Below are positions 46,558-59,028 of a stretch of DNA of 64,000 bases, piece by piece. The stretch comes from Chelonoidis abingdonii (lineage: Eukaryota > Chordata > Testudines > Testudinidae), in contig NC_133770.1 of assembly GCF_003597395.2 (NCBI RefSeq), positions 208,004,452 to 208,068,451 of the forward strand. Reading direction: 5' to 3'. A program made the position numbers and the translations under genes. The notes beneath the pieces were generated by a model, which saw only the letters and a list, made by a program, of their open reading frames with translations, had not been told where the DNA came from and did not search any database. Position 1 is the stretch's first letter. Every line of letters starts with the position of its first letter.

Positions 46558-49500
46558 AACTACACCTGAAGTAGGTTATGCAGTTTAAACCAAAAAAACC
46601 CACCATTTGAATGGCTTTTGAATAAAAGGTCACATACACTGTTCCTTGTCCGCAATGCATTAGGCAAAGGAAAAACTAGTATTTTAGGCCCACATCAAGT
46701 AGGAAGAAAACTTATAAATTTGAAATGTGCCAAATTCAAATACAGTCCCTTTGGATTTTGTTTCTGTTTCCTGTATAGAGCCCACTACCCTTTTCCTTCT
46801 AATTGCCTTTGTCTAGACAGAAATTGACTATAAAGCAATATCAATACTGCATATTGCCCTGTCATCAAAGAACTCTTAACATTTTAATGATGTATTCTGT
46901 AGCACAGTAGTAGTGAATAGGTTTAATTTAACGTAGAAATAAATTGGTTGCTGAAGATAATTTTTATGATACATCTCCATATAATTCCTGCCAAATAAAC
47001 AAAATATTCCTTAGATAATAGAGGTATTAGATTGTCACATTCTGGGTATTTTTGCTATACATACTGAATTAAAATCCCTATACATTCTAAATTCTTTTAC
47101 TTTGCTGACTTTGCAGAGTTCCGTGGTAAACAAACTGGCGCATCATAAAACCTCCTTATTGAACAAAGGCAACATATTTTATGTATTGACTTTTGCATGA
47201 TTCAATTTACACTAAGTATCACAATGACCTCTATAACTGCACTGTGAACTTTAAAAGCAAGTTTGCATTTTGTGGTAAACTCTTCCTTTTCAGTGTGATT
47301 TTTAAAATGATGACCCAGCCTTTCAAAGATTGATGAATGCACAGTAGACATTCCAGCAGGATAATGAAAATTAAAGGTCTTCAGAATGCTGAGGGCAATA
47401 ATTACCTATTTAAAAGGATGGAAAACTTGATCAATTAATTGTTAAAATGATTTTAAACTTTCTTTATAAATTATATTGGGTGAAAAACAGAATGATTGTT
47501 CTCATGTTTGCATATAGAGGTTTTGAACCCTTCACCAGAGCTTTAAAGTCCTGTAGTTATAATTAAATCAGAGTTAATGTGTCCATTTCTGTCACCCTAA
47601 TATTGATTTAAGTTCTTATACTGCACCCATATCTGTGGTTTCTGAGTGCTTTGCTACTTACTAATACAAATAGTTCTGATTCATGGGAACTGTATACTAT
47701 TGACTTGATTTAGAGTATTCCTGTAAATGTTACAGTATCAGGTCCCATATTTGAATGAAAGGGCTATTATCTTGCCAATCTCTCATTATTTACTGGGTCT
47801 GTTGTTTTTTTTTTGGGGGGGGTTGTTTCTGCGGGGGCCAGGAGCGGGTTTGGCTGATCATATGAAAAGGAGAAAAAAACAAGTTTGTGCCACCTTTGGG
47901 GGTCCTCGGTTCCTTATGCTTTTATTCATATTGGTGGAGCAGAAACAGAGAACTGGAATGACTGATCAGTGGTACGAAATGTTCCCATTATATGGTGATT
48001 AAACCTTGACTGGGTCCTTTAACTGTTCATTTCCAGACTCAATATTTTGGGGTATTTTTAAAGATGTCAGATTTTTGTAAAGAAATTGTAATTTTGAGTG
48101 TCAGCTGAACTACGGTTAAACTACACTTCCCATTTATTACAATTTGTTTCGTTTCGTTTGAGCTGAGTTCCAAAAACTACTTACATTGGGTTGGCATATA
48201 AAATGCATAGGAGGGGAATCCTGCTTTCACAGATCTTAGAGGCCTGCCAAAGTGGGGCTTCTCTCCTAAACACTTGGTAAATCCAGAGATTGACTAATTA
48301 TTTCTGGACACAATATGGGGGTAGCTGTCCATGGATGTGGGCGAGGAGGAGACTTTTATTCATACTGAAAACTTTATTTGTTTAAGTTCTTACATAGTTT
48401 GTCCACACTGAATAGTTTAAGCATTTAAAAAGGTAAGAGAGCCTGCTCCAGTGCCAGGATTGGAGCAATCCCTGTTGCCCAACAGAGTGGGGGCAAGGAG
48501 AGGTCTGGAGACCCAGAGAGTGGCTTGTGGGACGGGGAGCTCATTCTCCTTTGCAAGCAGCTCCACACTTACAGCAGTTGTGGCTATAGATCCCTTCCTT
48601 CCCCCAACTACTTATGCACCAAACCAACCTTCTCCAGGTTGGGTCAGCTGGGTGCTTGGTAAGTTTGCAGATCTTTCTGTGGCTTATGTGCCCCAGAAGT
48701 TTAATTCTTTTCAGGATGTGGTCCAAGCACTTTCGTTACTATACTGTAAGATAATGCTAAAAATGGGGAGTCAGGAATGACCAAAATTAGCCTAATGAGC
48801 ACCCTGAATCTATTTCTTACTCATTGTCCGATAAGTTAAAATGCTCTTAAAATCAAATGTAAATCTTCAGAACTTTCATATGGTATTGTAAAGACCCTAA
48901 TGCTCCCTCATTAAGTGGAGGGGAGCAGGAGATGTCCTCCACGCTTGCCCTACAGATTGCTTCTTGAGGAAGAATCTCCAGATTATTTTTTCATCTGACA
49001 GACTCTTCAGCTATCCTATTTTAGCTCGTAAATCTCATCTTCCAAAGATAGCAGCTGTGCCGATGTATCTGTAATAACTCTACTTACCCACTTTTCCTTT
49101 TCCTGTCCTCTTTCTTTCAATCGCTCCTCTTCATTCTTTTCTCTCTGCTTTATTCTAGTTGCTTTATTATATTTCCTTACCTACATGGCATTCTTTAGAC
49201 TTTCCTGTAAGTTGAGTGAATCAGTTTGTTTGCATTCACTCTTTGTTACTGCACATGTACTTATTTGTCTCTAAAAAAGCTTAACTCTCCCCCCCTTACT
49301 CAAATGAAAATCTTCAAAAAGAGACTTTCTTTGTATATAATTCTGTTACCTGATTATCCCCCAGATGGGTCTATGGCTACAAATAGCTCTCTGTGTAATA
49401 ACAAAATAAGTTTTCCACAGTAGCACACAGTATGATTTACATGAGGCAATTAAATCAGTTCTTAAAGAGTGCCTGGTACTAAAAACTGTAATGGCTTGAC

Positions 49501-49730
49501 AAATGTGAGTACTGTGTGGCTGTTTTAACCTTGCCATAAGTACTTCATTAAACTGTAAAAAGGAGAACATAACTGCAGTATACAACCAATATACTGCATT
49601 ATAACATAAAAATGTTTGAAGGAGTTTGTTAGTTCCAATTAAAAATGGCATGTTCAAAAGAAAAGTTAGAGTCACGGCATTTCAAATTAGAGTCTTCTCC
49701 AGATGATAATTTTTAACTATTTATGGGTTT
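46558..49730. other. Long repeat-poor stretch, no gene seen
   Basis: No transposon ends or convincing coding frame. T8G9 near 47800-47822 is a simple run. Open frames up to 109 codons (48451-48780) lack motifs. Homeodomain-like TAAT/ATTA cores are frequent but expected in AT-rich DNA. Confidence 0.45.
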
Positions 49731-49853
49731 AGGGTCCAATCCTGCAAACACACATCACTAGGCATAGTGCGCACTACTGTAAGTAATCTCATTTACTTCA
49801 CAAATACTATGCATAATAGTAAACGCTAAATCCAGTAGTTCTGGTAGGATCAA
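49731..49853. repeat. Short foldback repeat
   Basis: GGGTCCAATCCTGCAAACAC pairs imperfectly with GTTCTGGTAGGATCAAGCC. The interior ACTATGCATAATAGTAAACG resembles the opposite arm CATCACTAGGCATAGTG. No target duplication is resolved. Confidence 0.55.
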
Positions 49854-50029
49854 GCCTTTCTGTGTGAATAGGAATGATGTGGATTGAGTTGGATGATCCT
49901 ATCATGGTATAAGGCCCTGATAGCATGCAGAGACTGTACAGGTACACTTTATGTGGGAGTCAGTTCTTTGGACATGACAAATTCATGGTGACTGCTTTAT
50001 GGGATATGACATAGGAAAGGTTTTAATAG
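49854..50029. other. No recognised feature
   Basis: A short spacer with no repeat or coding signal. Confidence 0.4.
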
Positions 50030-50870
50030 TAACACATGTAACCCTTCTGCCCCTCTGAGTTGGCAGCAACAAGGGCCGGGTTCAGTATCCAGGGGTTCCG
50101 TTTCAGTAACACAATGCATAACCGGCTCGAGCCCCCACCCAGTGACCTGGGACACTTACATACCACACCCTCCTGGGCGCCTCTAGGAGGCAATACTTCC
50201 CCTCTCACAAGCCGGAGTCTGTTGTGACGCAAAACTTTTTTTAAAAAGGAAGAGATCAATGCGGCATCCCTTGGAAAAGACCACAACAGGGTTATAAAGC
50301 ACAAACATAAACAAAAACCCACACACTCCAAGTACATTTGGCAATTGTCCTTTTCCCCTTAGATCTTAAAGTCCAATCATCCAAAGCTCCACAATCCCAA
50401 AAGTCTCTGGTCAATGCCACGATCCGCAGAATTCAAGAGTCTATTGTAGAGGTCCTCCCCACAGTCCTGGGTGAAAAGGGGCCACTTACGCTGGTCCAGG
50501 GCCAACTGCCGCTGCATCTCCGTGATTACTGCTTCGCTTTCCACGAACTGCTCCCCTTACCAGCTGCTCCACTCTCCCTCCAGCCATCCTGCACAAACTG
50601 CTCCTGCTCCACCAGCTGCCCCGTGAGCTGCTCCCAGTTGATCGCTCAAACAAACTGCTCGGCTCGCTGGCTCCGTGGTCCACTCCACCGCGTTCATCAG
50701 CTACTCCACTCTGGCAGCCGCTCCGCTCCACAGCTGTCTGTGGTCGCGCTTTCAGCCATCTCCACAAACTGCTCCAGCTATCCGCCAACTGCTCGTTCTG
50801 CAGTATAGCTTCAAGGTCCCCACTAGTTAGCACAGTACTTAGCTGCTCCAGCTCAGTAATCTTCAGCTCT
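50030..50870 (-). mobile_element. LTR-like interspersed repeat with broken coding leader
   Basis: GC-richer than its surroundings. Read on the minus strand, an upstream part (50850-50470) encodes, across a frame break, Gln-, Leu- and Glu-rich repeats (GAGCAG/CTGGTG units). It leads into a coherent 50-codon stretch ending at about 50369 with TGA. A non-coding part follows to 50040, with GAGGGGCAGAAGGGTTACA at its end. I recall similar sequences as an abundant turtle repeat, but not its class. No polymerase, primer site or paired LTR was seen. It may be an old retroviral-type remnant. Confidence 0.45.
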
Positions 50871-52317
50871 TTTGTGATTCAACCCTTTGTATCTCAGCAC
50901 ATAGTAGGGGAGCCCAGTGCTAGTGCAGCCATTTGCCAACAGTGGTTCAGACCAGTAACCTGGAATATAGAGTATTTAAGGGAATATAAAAGTCAACCTC
51001 TGAGCATCCCAGTGGAGACAGGAGAGCGTGGAACAAGTGCATCTGGCTCCAAGGCCAATGCACCAGCCAGGCAGCAGATGCTTCCCACGCATCTCTCCCA
51101 TTCAGTGGGTTTTGGAACCCATGTCCCTTGTCTAGCAAGTACCACCCAACTGAGGTTGAGTCATTTCTGTCACAAAGTAGTCCCACAGCTCCCCATTCAC
51201 ACAATCATGGTGACAAACTTTTTTTTCCTCCTGCCCCAATAAAAAGAAATTGGGGATCCCAGAGCTGTTAAAATCACCATCCCAAGCTGCTGTGGGCTTA
51301 TGCTAAGTTGAGGGCAGATGCCAATGCAAATCTGTCTACACCTTTTGAGATTCTTGACATTCTTTCCACACTCCCTACAATTCACCACCAGATGTCAGGA
51401 TACAGCTCATCCTGACTCTGCTTACACACAATATACCAGAACATGATCACAGGGATTCCATTTTGAATGGCCACAAATGACAGGATTATAAATACTACTT
51501 GTGTAATGATATGGATAAAATACATCAAGTGATGAACTTCTCATTTCTCTTTCTTGGTGGGTTTTTAATACCTATGAGATATTGGGTTCACTGTTTGCTT
51601 GTGACCACAGTCAGAATATTTGAGAATGCAAAAAGCAGGGTAGGGAACATCCTTATGTTTCCATAGGTGTTTTTTTTTCTCCACAATACTCAATTATAGA
51701 GATGGTTTGTTTGAAGCAAGCATGGTTATCCACAGTGTTAATTAACTTTCTTTGAGATGAGGAGGATTCAGACTTTTTACATTAAATTAGATGTGCAAGA
51801 GCTCTTACTCTGGGAAATAGCCATGGTTTTACAGTGCAGAAGCATTACAGGAAATAGCTCTAGCACTCCAGGATTAAGTAATTTCATGTAACGTAGACAA
51901 TGGGAGCCTGATTAATCTGTTTTACCCACTCCTCCAAGAATCCAAATAACTCCAGTTCAAGCTGATGGAAGTTGCTTCTATCCTGTGGGAGAAGTGAAAA
52001 AATCAGATCCTACATTTTTAAAGTGAATTCAAGAAAGGGACACATACAACTTACTTCACTTGTGGGTATTAAATTACTGAGCCTGATGGCATTTAAACTG
52101 AAGACCTACGAAGAAAATATATTCATGATCAAATAGTGAGCTCTGCTAAGTCTGGTTTGTAAATAAGAAAAGGTGAGCATGCATACTGTGCCTCAGACAG
52201 AGCATTCCTTATGTCTTCTGGCTTCCAGGATCTTTATATCCACCTACACTCCCCTCCTCCCCACCAAGAAGCATTAAAGCCAAAACCTACATGTGTTTTT
52301 AGGTTGCAACAGCAGTA
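50871..52317. other. No gene seen; one degenerate foldback
   Basis: 51906-52012 has GCCTGATTAATCTGTTTTACC against AGTGAAAAAATCAGATCC, a degenerate foldback. Nothing else is recognised. Confidence 0.4.
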
Positions 52318-52325
52318 ATCTAGTT

Positions 52326-52523
52326 CAGAGGTTCTCAGCCTGTGGTCCATGGACCACTGGGGGTCCCCAAACTATGTCTAAGGGTCTGAAAAAGGTTGCT
52401 GTTACCATAGAACAGTTGTTTTCAACCTGTGGCACATGGGCCCCTGGGAACCACAGACTGTTTAAAATTTCCAAAGGGGTCTACACTTTTATTTGAAAAA
52501 TTTTAGGGGTCCGCAACCACTAG
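52326..52523. mobile_element. Short hAT MITE
   Basis: Flanked by a perfect 8-bp direct repeat ATCTAGTT (52318-52325 and 52524-52531). Ends are CAGAGGTTCTCAGCCTGTGG at left and, on the other strand, CTAGTGGTTGCGGACCCC at right, a typical hAT terminus pattern. The interior repeats TTTTCAACCTGTGGCACATG. It has no coding region. Confidence 0.85.
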
Positions 52524-52531
52524 ATCTAGTT

Positions 52532-53479
52532 AACACTCACTACAAGAGGCAAGTAGCATTTGTTTGATATGTTTATCTGTGTCTGGGCCCTGGGGAGGGC
52601 TAAAGAGCAGAAATTCTTCTTGAGGTTCTCCTTGCAGAGATTTTTCCCTATGTCATTCCATCAGCAGGTTAGGGTTTGCTTCCCATTCATGGGACTGGAC
52701 TCCCAAGCCTAGAGAATTCCAACATCGTGGGTGGATCAAGTGGCTTCAGTGGGAAGCTTAGGGCCAAACCCATGGAGGCTATTTGCCTTTGCAGCATCTG
52801 AGGCTCTGCTCTACATCAGTGGCTCTATTGCCAGTGACTCTTCTGGCCTGGGCTCCCTTGGGAGTCCTCTTACAGCAAATCCCCACCATGGAGCAGGCTG
52901 ATCATTCCTGGGGAAATGTTTCTGAGGCTGTGATGAGATGATGTGAGTATCCCAGGCCCCCTCCACTTTTATACTGAATCACCCCCAGCCCCAGACAGAT
53001 CTTTAGTGTACTTTCTATAGGGTCTGTGGGAAGAGGATTCTTCTGCCATGGAAGCAGTTGACTCATTCTCTTTGGGTGGGAGACTTCAACATGCCACTCG
53101 GGACACCCACAGCTGAACGCTATGGTATTACCTCTCTGCCTCAGCAAGAGTTAGCTTTGATTGCGCTTAGACTGTGTATGTATAAGATCCCTGCCACACC
53201 AGTCTGTCTTTCTCAGCAAGAAAATCCTCAAGACTCTCCCAGCCCAAACTTACCTAGCAGTTAATATCAGTGAATTCCAGCTCCCAATCTCTCAGAGATG
53301 TTTCTCTGCAATGCACAGCCCCTATCACTGCACATCCACAGAAGATATTAAATTTGCTGCCCTTTAAAACAGTTAGTACATTACCACTTAATTTAAGTGA
53401 GGTAAACATATCCTTCCCTTCAAATACAGCACTGACTTGGTCTATAGTAAAAATAAAACAAGTTTAGTCACAAAAGGAC
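52532..53479. other. No recognised feature
   Basis: Average composition. No repeat ends or convincing coding frame. Confidence 0.4.
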
Positions 53480-54090
53480 ATAGGTTAAATGTCATGGTCC
53501 ATGCCCCTAGGGTCAGGGAAGCATGGCCTAATGGCCAGAGTCTAGAAAGTTGGGGCACCCAAAAAGGGGTGTGGCAATCCCAGTAAGGGGGCCCAGGCCC
53601 ACCTGACTCCTCTGGGCCCTGACCCAGGGCCCCAACAGTGGCATAGCAGCTTGCCACTGACTCAGTGGGGGAGGGGGAGTTTCCCACCAAAACACACTGA
53701 GGTTTCCCAGACAGGAGGTACCACTCCATCACCCTCCCTGGGTCACTTCCTACCATAGACTGCATTGGTATTTCTCATGCAATGTCAGGTTCTCTGTGTT
53801 CAGTGGGGCTGGTCACCTCTGGGGGCTCCTCCAATCACTTGGCTGAGGGCAGGGGATGAAAGGCTTTGATTCCCAGTATAGTCAGTGGCGCCGGCTCCAG
53901 CTCCGGCTCTGCAGGCACTTCCCAGGCAGGTCCTTCCCCTGCACCCTCCAGCCCAGAATGAGCTGAGCTCCCTCCCTTTATACTGCTAGAGTATTTGAAG
54001 CATGCCCAGTCTCGCCAGGAAGGACTTTCTCTGTCCATAATATGGGCTTAAGCCTGTCCAGGCTAGTGCGAGGTAAACAGACTCCGTCAC
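53480..54090 (-). repeat. GC-rich TATA repeat, possible third copy
   Basis: On the minus strand a TATAAAGG box (53975-53982) is followed by GC-rich sequence and then GGGGCCCTGGGTCAGGGCCC (within 53611-53635), comparable to the block in the 8-kb and 28-kb elements. The minisatellite part is not evident, so membership is tentative. Confidence 0.4.
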
Positions 54091-54195
54091 ACCATGTAAA
54101 AGGGATAAAGATAGAAATGAACACAAGTAAATAAAAGTGAAAACACATTTAAAAGACTGAAATTTAATCTAGCAAGATAGTCTTCGTTTACGATG

Positions 54196-54284
54196 TAAAA
54201 GTAGCAAAAAGTCCTGTGGCACCTTATAGACTAACAGATGTATAGGAGCATGAGCTTTCGTGGGTGAATACCCACTTCATCAGA
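54196..54284 (-). mobile_element. Penelope-like element 3' end with target duplication
   Basis: The minus strand reads as the PLE 3' end: CCCACGAAAGCTCATGCTCC, GTTAGTCTATAAGGTGCCAC, AGGACTTTTTGCTAC. It is flanked by 15-base direct repeats TCTTCGTTTACGATG (54181-54195) and TCTTTGTTTAAGATG (54285-54299) with two mismatches. It is therefore a complete, severely 5'-truncated insertion. Confidence 0.85.
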
Positions 54285-54299
54285 TCTTTGTTTAAGATG

Positions 54300-55689
54300 G
54301 TTTCTCTCACCCACAGACTCCTTTCCAGCTTTTACTGGTCAGGATCCATAACAGGGATAAATCACTTGGTTCCTTTGTCTTCTAAGGTGAAGGATAAGCC
54401 AGTGGTTCTTTGCCTGACTCTTTCATAGTCCTGTGAACATTTGAAAAGTATTCTTCTGAAAGGTTCCCCCAGATGAAGTTTTAGTTCATGCTGAGAAAGG
54501 GAGCCATGAGGTCTGGATGATAAGGCTCCATGCTGGTTCCTCCCCTGATGGTGATTGTTACAATGCAAATTGATCTCTTCCTGCAATCTCTGATATACAA
54601 ATGAATAACCAACTAACTATGATTGCACCTGGATGGAGGCACAGGGCTGTCCTTTTTCTGGGAAAATACCTGTTTACCAATCCCAGATGTATTTGTTGGA
54701 ACACTTTTTAGCACCATTTTGTGGGTTTACTGTATATACATTATGCAATATTAATCAGTGTTACCAGTTTTACCTTACACAACACATATTGGACATAGAT
54801 GATAACAGTAGTGAGTTGGGGTACACTGAACCGGTTTGGTCAGCTGAAACTCACTTTCAGGTACCAGGCAGTCCCTTGCCATCTGGCATTGGGATGCTGT
54901 CAGGGTCACAGGGACGTCTGTGGTCAGATCTTGGAGGCACAATCAGGGCCTATGTTTGCACTTGTCTGATATTTTCCAGCAGCCCCAACAGGGTGGTGGA
55001 CTAGGGTGATAACTAGGAGAGTTGGAGTGTGTGTGAGTGAGAGGTACTAGGGATGGGTGGATGAATGTCTCTGTTTATGTATGTATATATATAAAAGTTA
55101 CCTTTTAATCATGCACACATAAAATCCATTAGGTTAACAAACATTGGACAAATTTCTTATTTAGCAGAGACTCATTCTGTACTTTTTGTTTTAGTTGACT
55201 TCATGCGCTGCATTTAGAATGTCTCTAGGCAAGAATAACTGTTTTCAGAAAGCCATAATTGAGCAGGTCCAATAACGTGTGTACTAGTGCCATTTCAACT
55301 TGACTGAAAAAGTTAAAGAAATGCCATTCGTGGCTAATATAAGCGGATATATTTTCTCTTTGCATCCAGAGTTTGATGGTGTATGGATTATTGACTGTTT
55401 AAACTCTATTATAGTTCTGGAGAAAGTATAAAAATGTAAAAGTCCTCTTAAAAATGAGCCAAGTATTGGAGTATACACAGCAAACAACCAATCTGTTGTT
55501 GAATCTGAAGAAAATGCTAAATGTTCTTTCATTTTGCTACATTTAGTAACATTTCCAGGACTCATAGAAATGTCTACTATTCTATGAAGAGAATTGAAGT
55601 TCAGTGTAAAATGTGACTTATTTGCACAGACTTCTTCCTTGATTTCTATAGGGGAAGGGCCATGCTAATTCTTTTTTTATTTTTTATAC
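54300..55689. other. No gene seen
   Basis: Open frames up to 123 codons (54633-55004) have no motif. A TA-rich tract lies at 55078-55095. No repeat ends were recognised. Confidence 0.4.
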
Positions 55690-55705
55690 ACAGTGTAAAA
55701 TAAGT

Positions 55706-57480
55706 ATCAGAAGGGTAGCCATGTTAGTCTGAATCTGTAAAAGCAGCAGAGAATCCTGTGGCACCTTATAGACTAACAGACATTTTGGACACTTAACTAT
55801 ATTTTCGAACGTCTTGGAGCGTAAGCGTTTCGTCGGTGGGAGTGCTTGATACCCAACCTTGTCGTCAGACCGCAGGTAGTGGAAATTTCCAGGGGTCGGT
55901 ATATATATTGCTACCAAGCAAGCAAGCTAGGAGATAACGAGGTTTAGTTCAATCAGAGGAGGAATGGGGGCCGCATGGTCTGGCGAAGGCAGTAAGAGGT
56001 GTGCACAAAAAATAACCAAGGGAGGGAGAAATCTGGTTCTGTAACTGGCAAGCCATTCACAGTCTTTGTTTAGTCCCAGAGCTCGGATATGGTAGTCAAA
56101 TTTTGCAAGAACTTGAACCACATGAAGCCATCAAGCAGTTTCCTCTATTGCAGTCGTCTTGCACGTTTTTTATTTGGGGCTGCAGGGACTGGGCGGCCAC
56201 CTTAAAGCGGTCTGGGCCTATTAGTGTGCCAGGGATGGGCGAGCTTAGTGGCAGAGGACGGCTGGGCATGTGAGGGAGGGGGGGGGTGAGGGAGGGAGAG
56301 AGCTAGGGTCAGGCGTGTGCGCTGGGGTAGGGGCGTGGCGGTATGGTGAGCCGGAAAGGAAGGAGGCAGCGACGGTGTGGGTGCAGAGATCATAGCCTGC
56401 GCGGGCGTGATACCGGCGGGAGGAGAGAACGTGCGTGTGAAGTGCTCTTCTAACTACAGGTTTTGTGCAAAAAAAAAAAAAACGTATTCAGCCATTCCTG
56501 ATATCCTGATTTGCTGTGCCATTTAATCGCTTTTCCGTAGTGATCGTGTCGCAGTATTTGGCGATGTACAATACGCAGAGGGGCATTTGCTATGGCATAT
56601 AATGTCGGCGTATATTACATACACCAACACACAAACAAGACAGATCCATACACATAAACAACAAATTACAGACGGACTCAGAACATAATACATTCAGTGG
56701 ATCGTGCAGGTGAATGAACCAGTGATGGTGTGGCTGATCTGGGTTAGGTCCGAGGTGTGATGGTGTCAAGCTGGTGGTAAAAGATATGTGGGCAGAAGTT
56801 GCACATCGGACAGGGTTTGTTGCATGGGATTGGTTCCTGAGGTAAGTTACTATCATAGTATGGATGTTGCAGTTGCTGGTGAAGAATACGTTTCAGGTTG
56901 GCGGCGTTGCCCTGTAGGGCAAAGGGATTTTGGGCCTGCCACCTCCATGTTCCAGTGAGACTCTTGTGAAAGTGTGAGAGCATTGGTCCAGGATGGGGTT
57001 GTAGATCCCTGATGATGCATTGGAGGCAGTGTTTAGCTGCGGGCCTGAATATGTGATGGCCAGTGGTAGTCCTGTTGGTTTCTTTCTTGGGTTTTGTCCT
57101 TGTAGTAAGGAGGCTTCTGGGTACAACGTCCTTCTGGGTACACGGGTGCCCATAGCAGTGCCCACGGATCTGGAGATATATATTGTCAGTCAAACTTGAA
57201 ATAGTTGTGGGGGTGCAGTATAAAGGCACAGAGCTCAGCAGCCAGTTGTGGCTGTGGCTATCAATCAGGCAATACTGTTCTGACAGCTTGTATTCATCGT
57301 GTGTGGGACTGTTTGTGTAGAGAGGCCTCCTACATCCATTGTGGTGCTAGGATAGGTGTTTTCTGGAGGTGACCAATGCATTGTAAGTTTTCCTCCAGCA
57401 AATCAGTGGGCACGGAGATAGCTGGGAGTGCTGGTGGCATAGGGTCTTGAGCAGAGAGTCCCACATATCGCACACAGTCT
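55706..57480 (-). pseudogene. Antisense PLE arm
   Basis: Minus-strand order: start of the RT domain (about 57440-57230, with VLQCIGHLQKTP-like and frame-broken sequence), DNIYLQIRGHCYGH (about 57190-57145), a junction, then PRSLLTTRTKPKKETNRTTTG and LQCIIRDLQPHPGPMLSHFH (about 57120-56970). Next come RATPPT/NLKRILHQQ and PCNKPCPMCNF (about 56905-56790), and the start of the GIY-YIG region. A GC- and G-rich insertion (about 56225-56450) breaks the endonuclease end. Relative to the other arm, about 520 bases from the RT core to the linker are missing at 57143. Not functional. Confidence 0.8.
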
Positions 57481-57489
57481 GGACGTGTC

Positions 57490-59028
57490 AGTGACCCGCA
57501 TGGCCCCACAATACGCCATATTCTTTATGGCTGACCTGGAACAACGCTTCCTCAGCTCTCGTCCAACTCCGCCCCTTCTCTAACTACGCGAACATTGATG
57601 ACATCTTCATCATTCTTGGACCCATGGGAAGGAAACTCTAGAAAAATTCCACCAATGATTTCAACTAACTTCCACCACCACCCACCATCAACCTCCAGCC
57701 CTCGGACCCATACTACACAGGAGATCCACTTTCTAGACACCCACGGTGCAAAATACAGTGATGGTCACATTAATACCACTCTATATCGACAACGCTACCG
57801 ACTGGCTACTGCCTACCTTCATGGCCTCCAGCTTCCATCCGGGCACATCACACGATCCAATCTGTCTAGCAGCCAAGCACTGAGGTACAAACGCATCTGC
57901 TCTAAAACCCTCTAGATCAAGACCCAATCACCTACAAAATTCTCCACCAACGCAAATTCGTCAAAAGTACAATACCCGCACGAGGAATTAGGAAAACAGA
58001 TCAACAGAGCCAGACGTTACCCAGAACGACTGCCTACTACACGTCCCGTTGCTGGCGAGCAGTGCCGCTTCATCCGAACCAGACAAACCCAGAAAGAAAC
58101 CAATCAGGACTCCCCACTGGGGCCCATCTCCAACAATAAAAAACAACAAAAGCCCCCAACGCTAAAACCCTCTCCAACGCATCATCAGGGATCTAGCAAA
58201 CCCATCCTGGACAATGATCCCACACTTTTACAGGATCTTGCGGAGGCAGGCCAATCCATTGTGCCCACAGACAACCTGGCACAAACCTGAAACGTACTTC
58301 TTCAACAGCACTGACTGCAGCACCAATACCATAGTAACTCTAGCTCAGGAACCAATGCCATGCAACAAACCTCGATCCAACTCTGCCACATATCTACACC
58401 AGCGACACCATCACAGGACCTAACCAGATCAGCCCATTCACCATCACTGGTTCATTTCACCTGCCACGGTCCACTGCAATGTAATATACGCCATCATATG
58501 CCAGCAATGCCCCTCTGCTATGTACATCGGCCAAACTGGGACAGTCACTACGGAAAAGGATAAATGGACACAAATCAGATATCAGGAATGGCAATATACA
58601 AAACCTGTAGGGAGAGCACTTCAACTGCCTCCTGGCCACACTTATAGGCAGACCTTTTAAGGTGGCCATCCTGCAGCAAAAAAAACTCAGGACCAGACTG
58701 TTTTCAAAGAGAAACTGCTGAGCTTCAGTTCATTTGCAAATTTGACACCATTCAGCTCTGGACTAAACAAAGACTGTGAATGGCTTCCAATTACAGAACA
58801 CAGTTTTCCTCCCTCTGCGTTTTCACACCTCTACTCTAGAACAGGGCCTCGTCCATCCTCCCTGATTGAACTAACCTCGTTATCTCTAGCTTGCTTGCTA
58901 GCATATATATACCTACCCCTGGAAATTTCCACTACCTGCGTCTGACGAAGTGGGTATTCACCCACGAAAGCTCACACTCCAAAATGTCTGTTAGTCTATA
59001 AGGTGCCACAGGATTCTCTGCTGCTTTT
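57490..59028 (+). pseudogene. Sense PLE arm with RT core and GIY-YIG domain
   Basis: Plus-strand order: MAPQYA-like and LTWNNASSALV (57500-57570), the RT catalytic box NIDDIFIILG (57588-57620), QEIHFLDTHGAKYSDGHINTTLYRQ (about 57718-57790) and the thumb. A linker follows, then the GIY-YIG core with IYAIICQQCPSAMYIGQTG in disrupted frames (58480-58545). RKRINGHKSDIRNGN (58550-58600) and KVAILQQKKLRTRL (about 58660-58705) lead to the 3' untranslated end. Stops and frameshifts are numerous. The usual Tyr before the Asp pair is replaced by Ile, with Asn before it. The last ~35 bases of the 3' end are absent compared with the other arm. Confidence 0.85.

Noticed and set aside
50338..50808. 156-codon plus-strand frame rich in Cys, Ser and Leu
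   Set aside because: It is the antisense of the LTR-like repeat; CTGCTCC-type units read as CSS/LLP on this strand.
56202..56393. Proline-rich minus-strand frame
   Set aside because: It is a translation of the G-rich insertion in the PLE arm, with no coding pattern.
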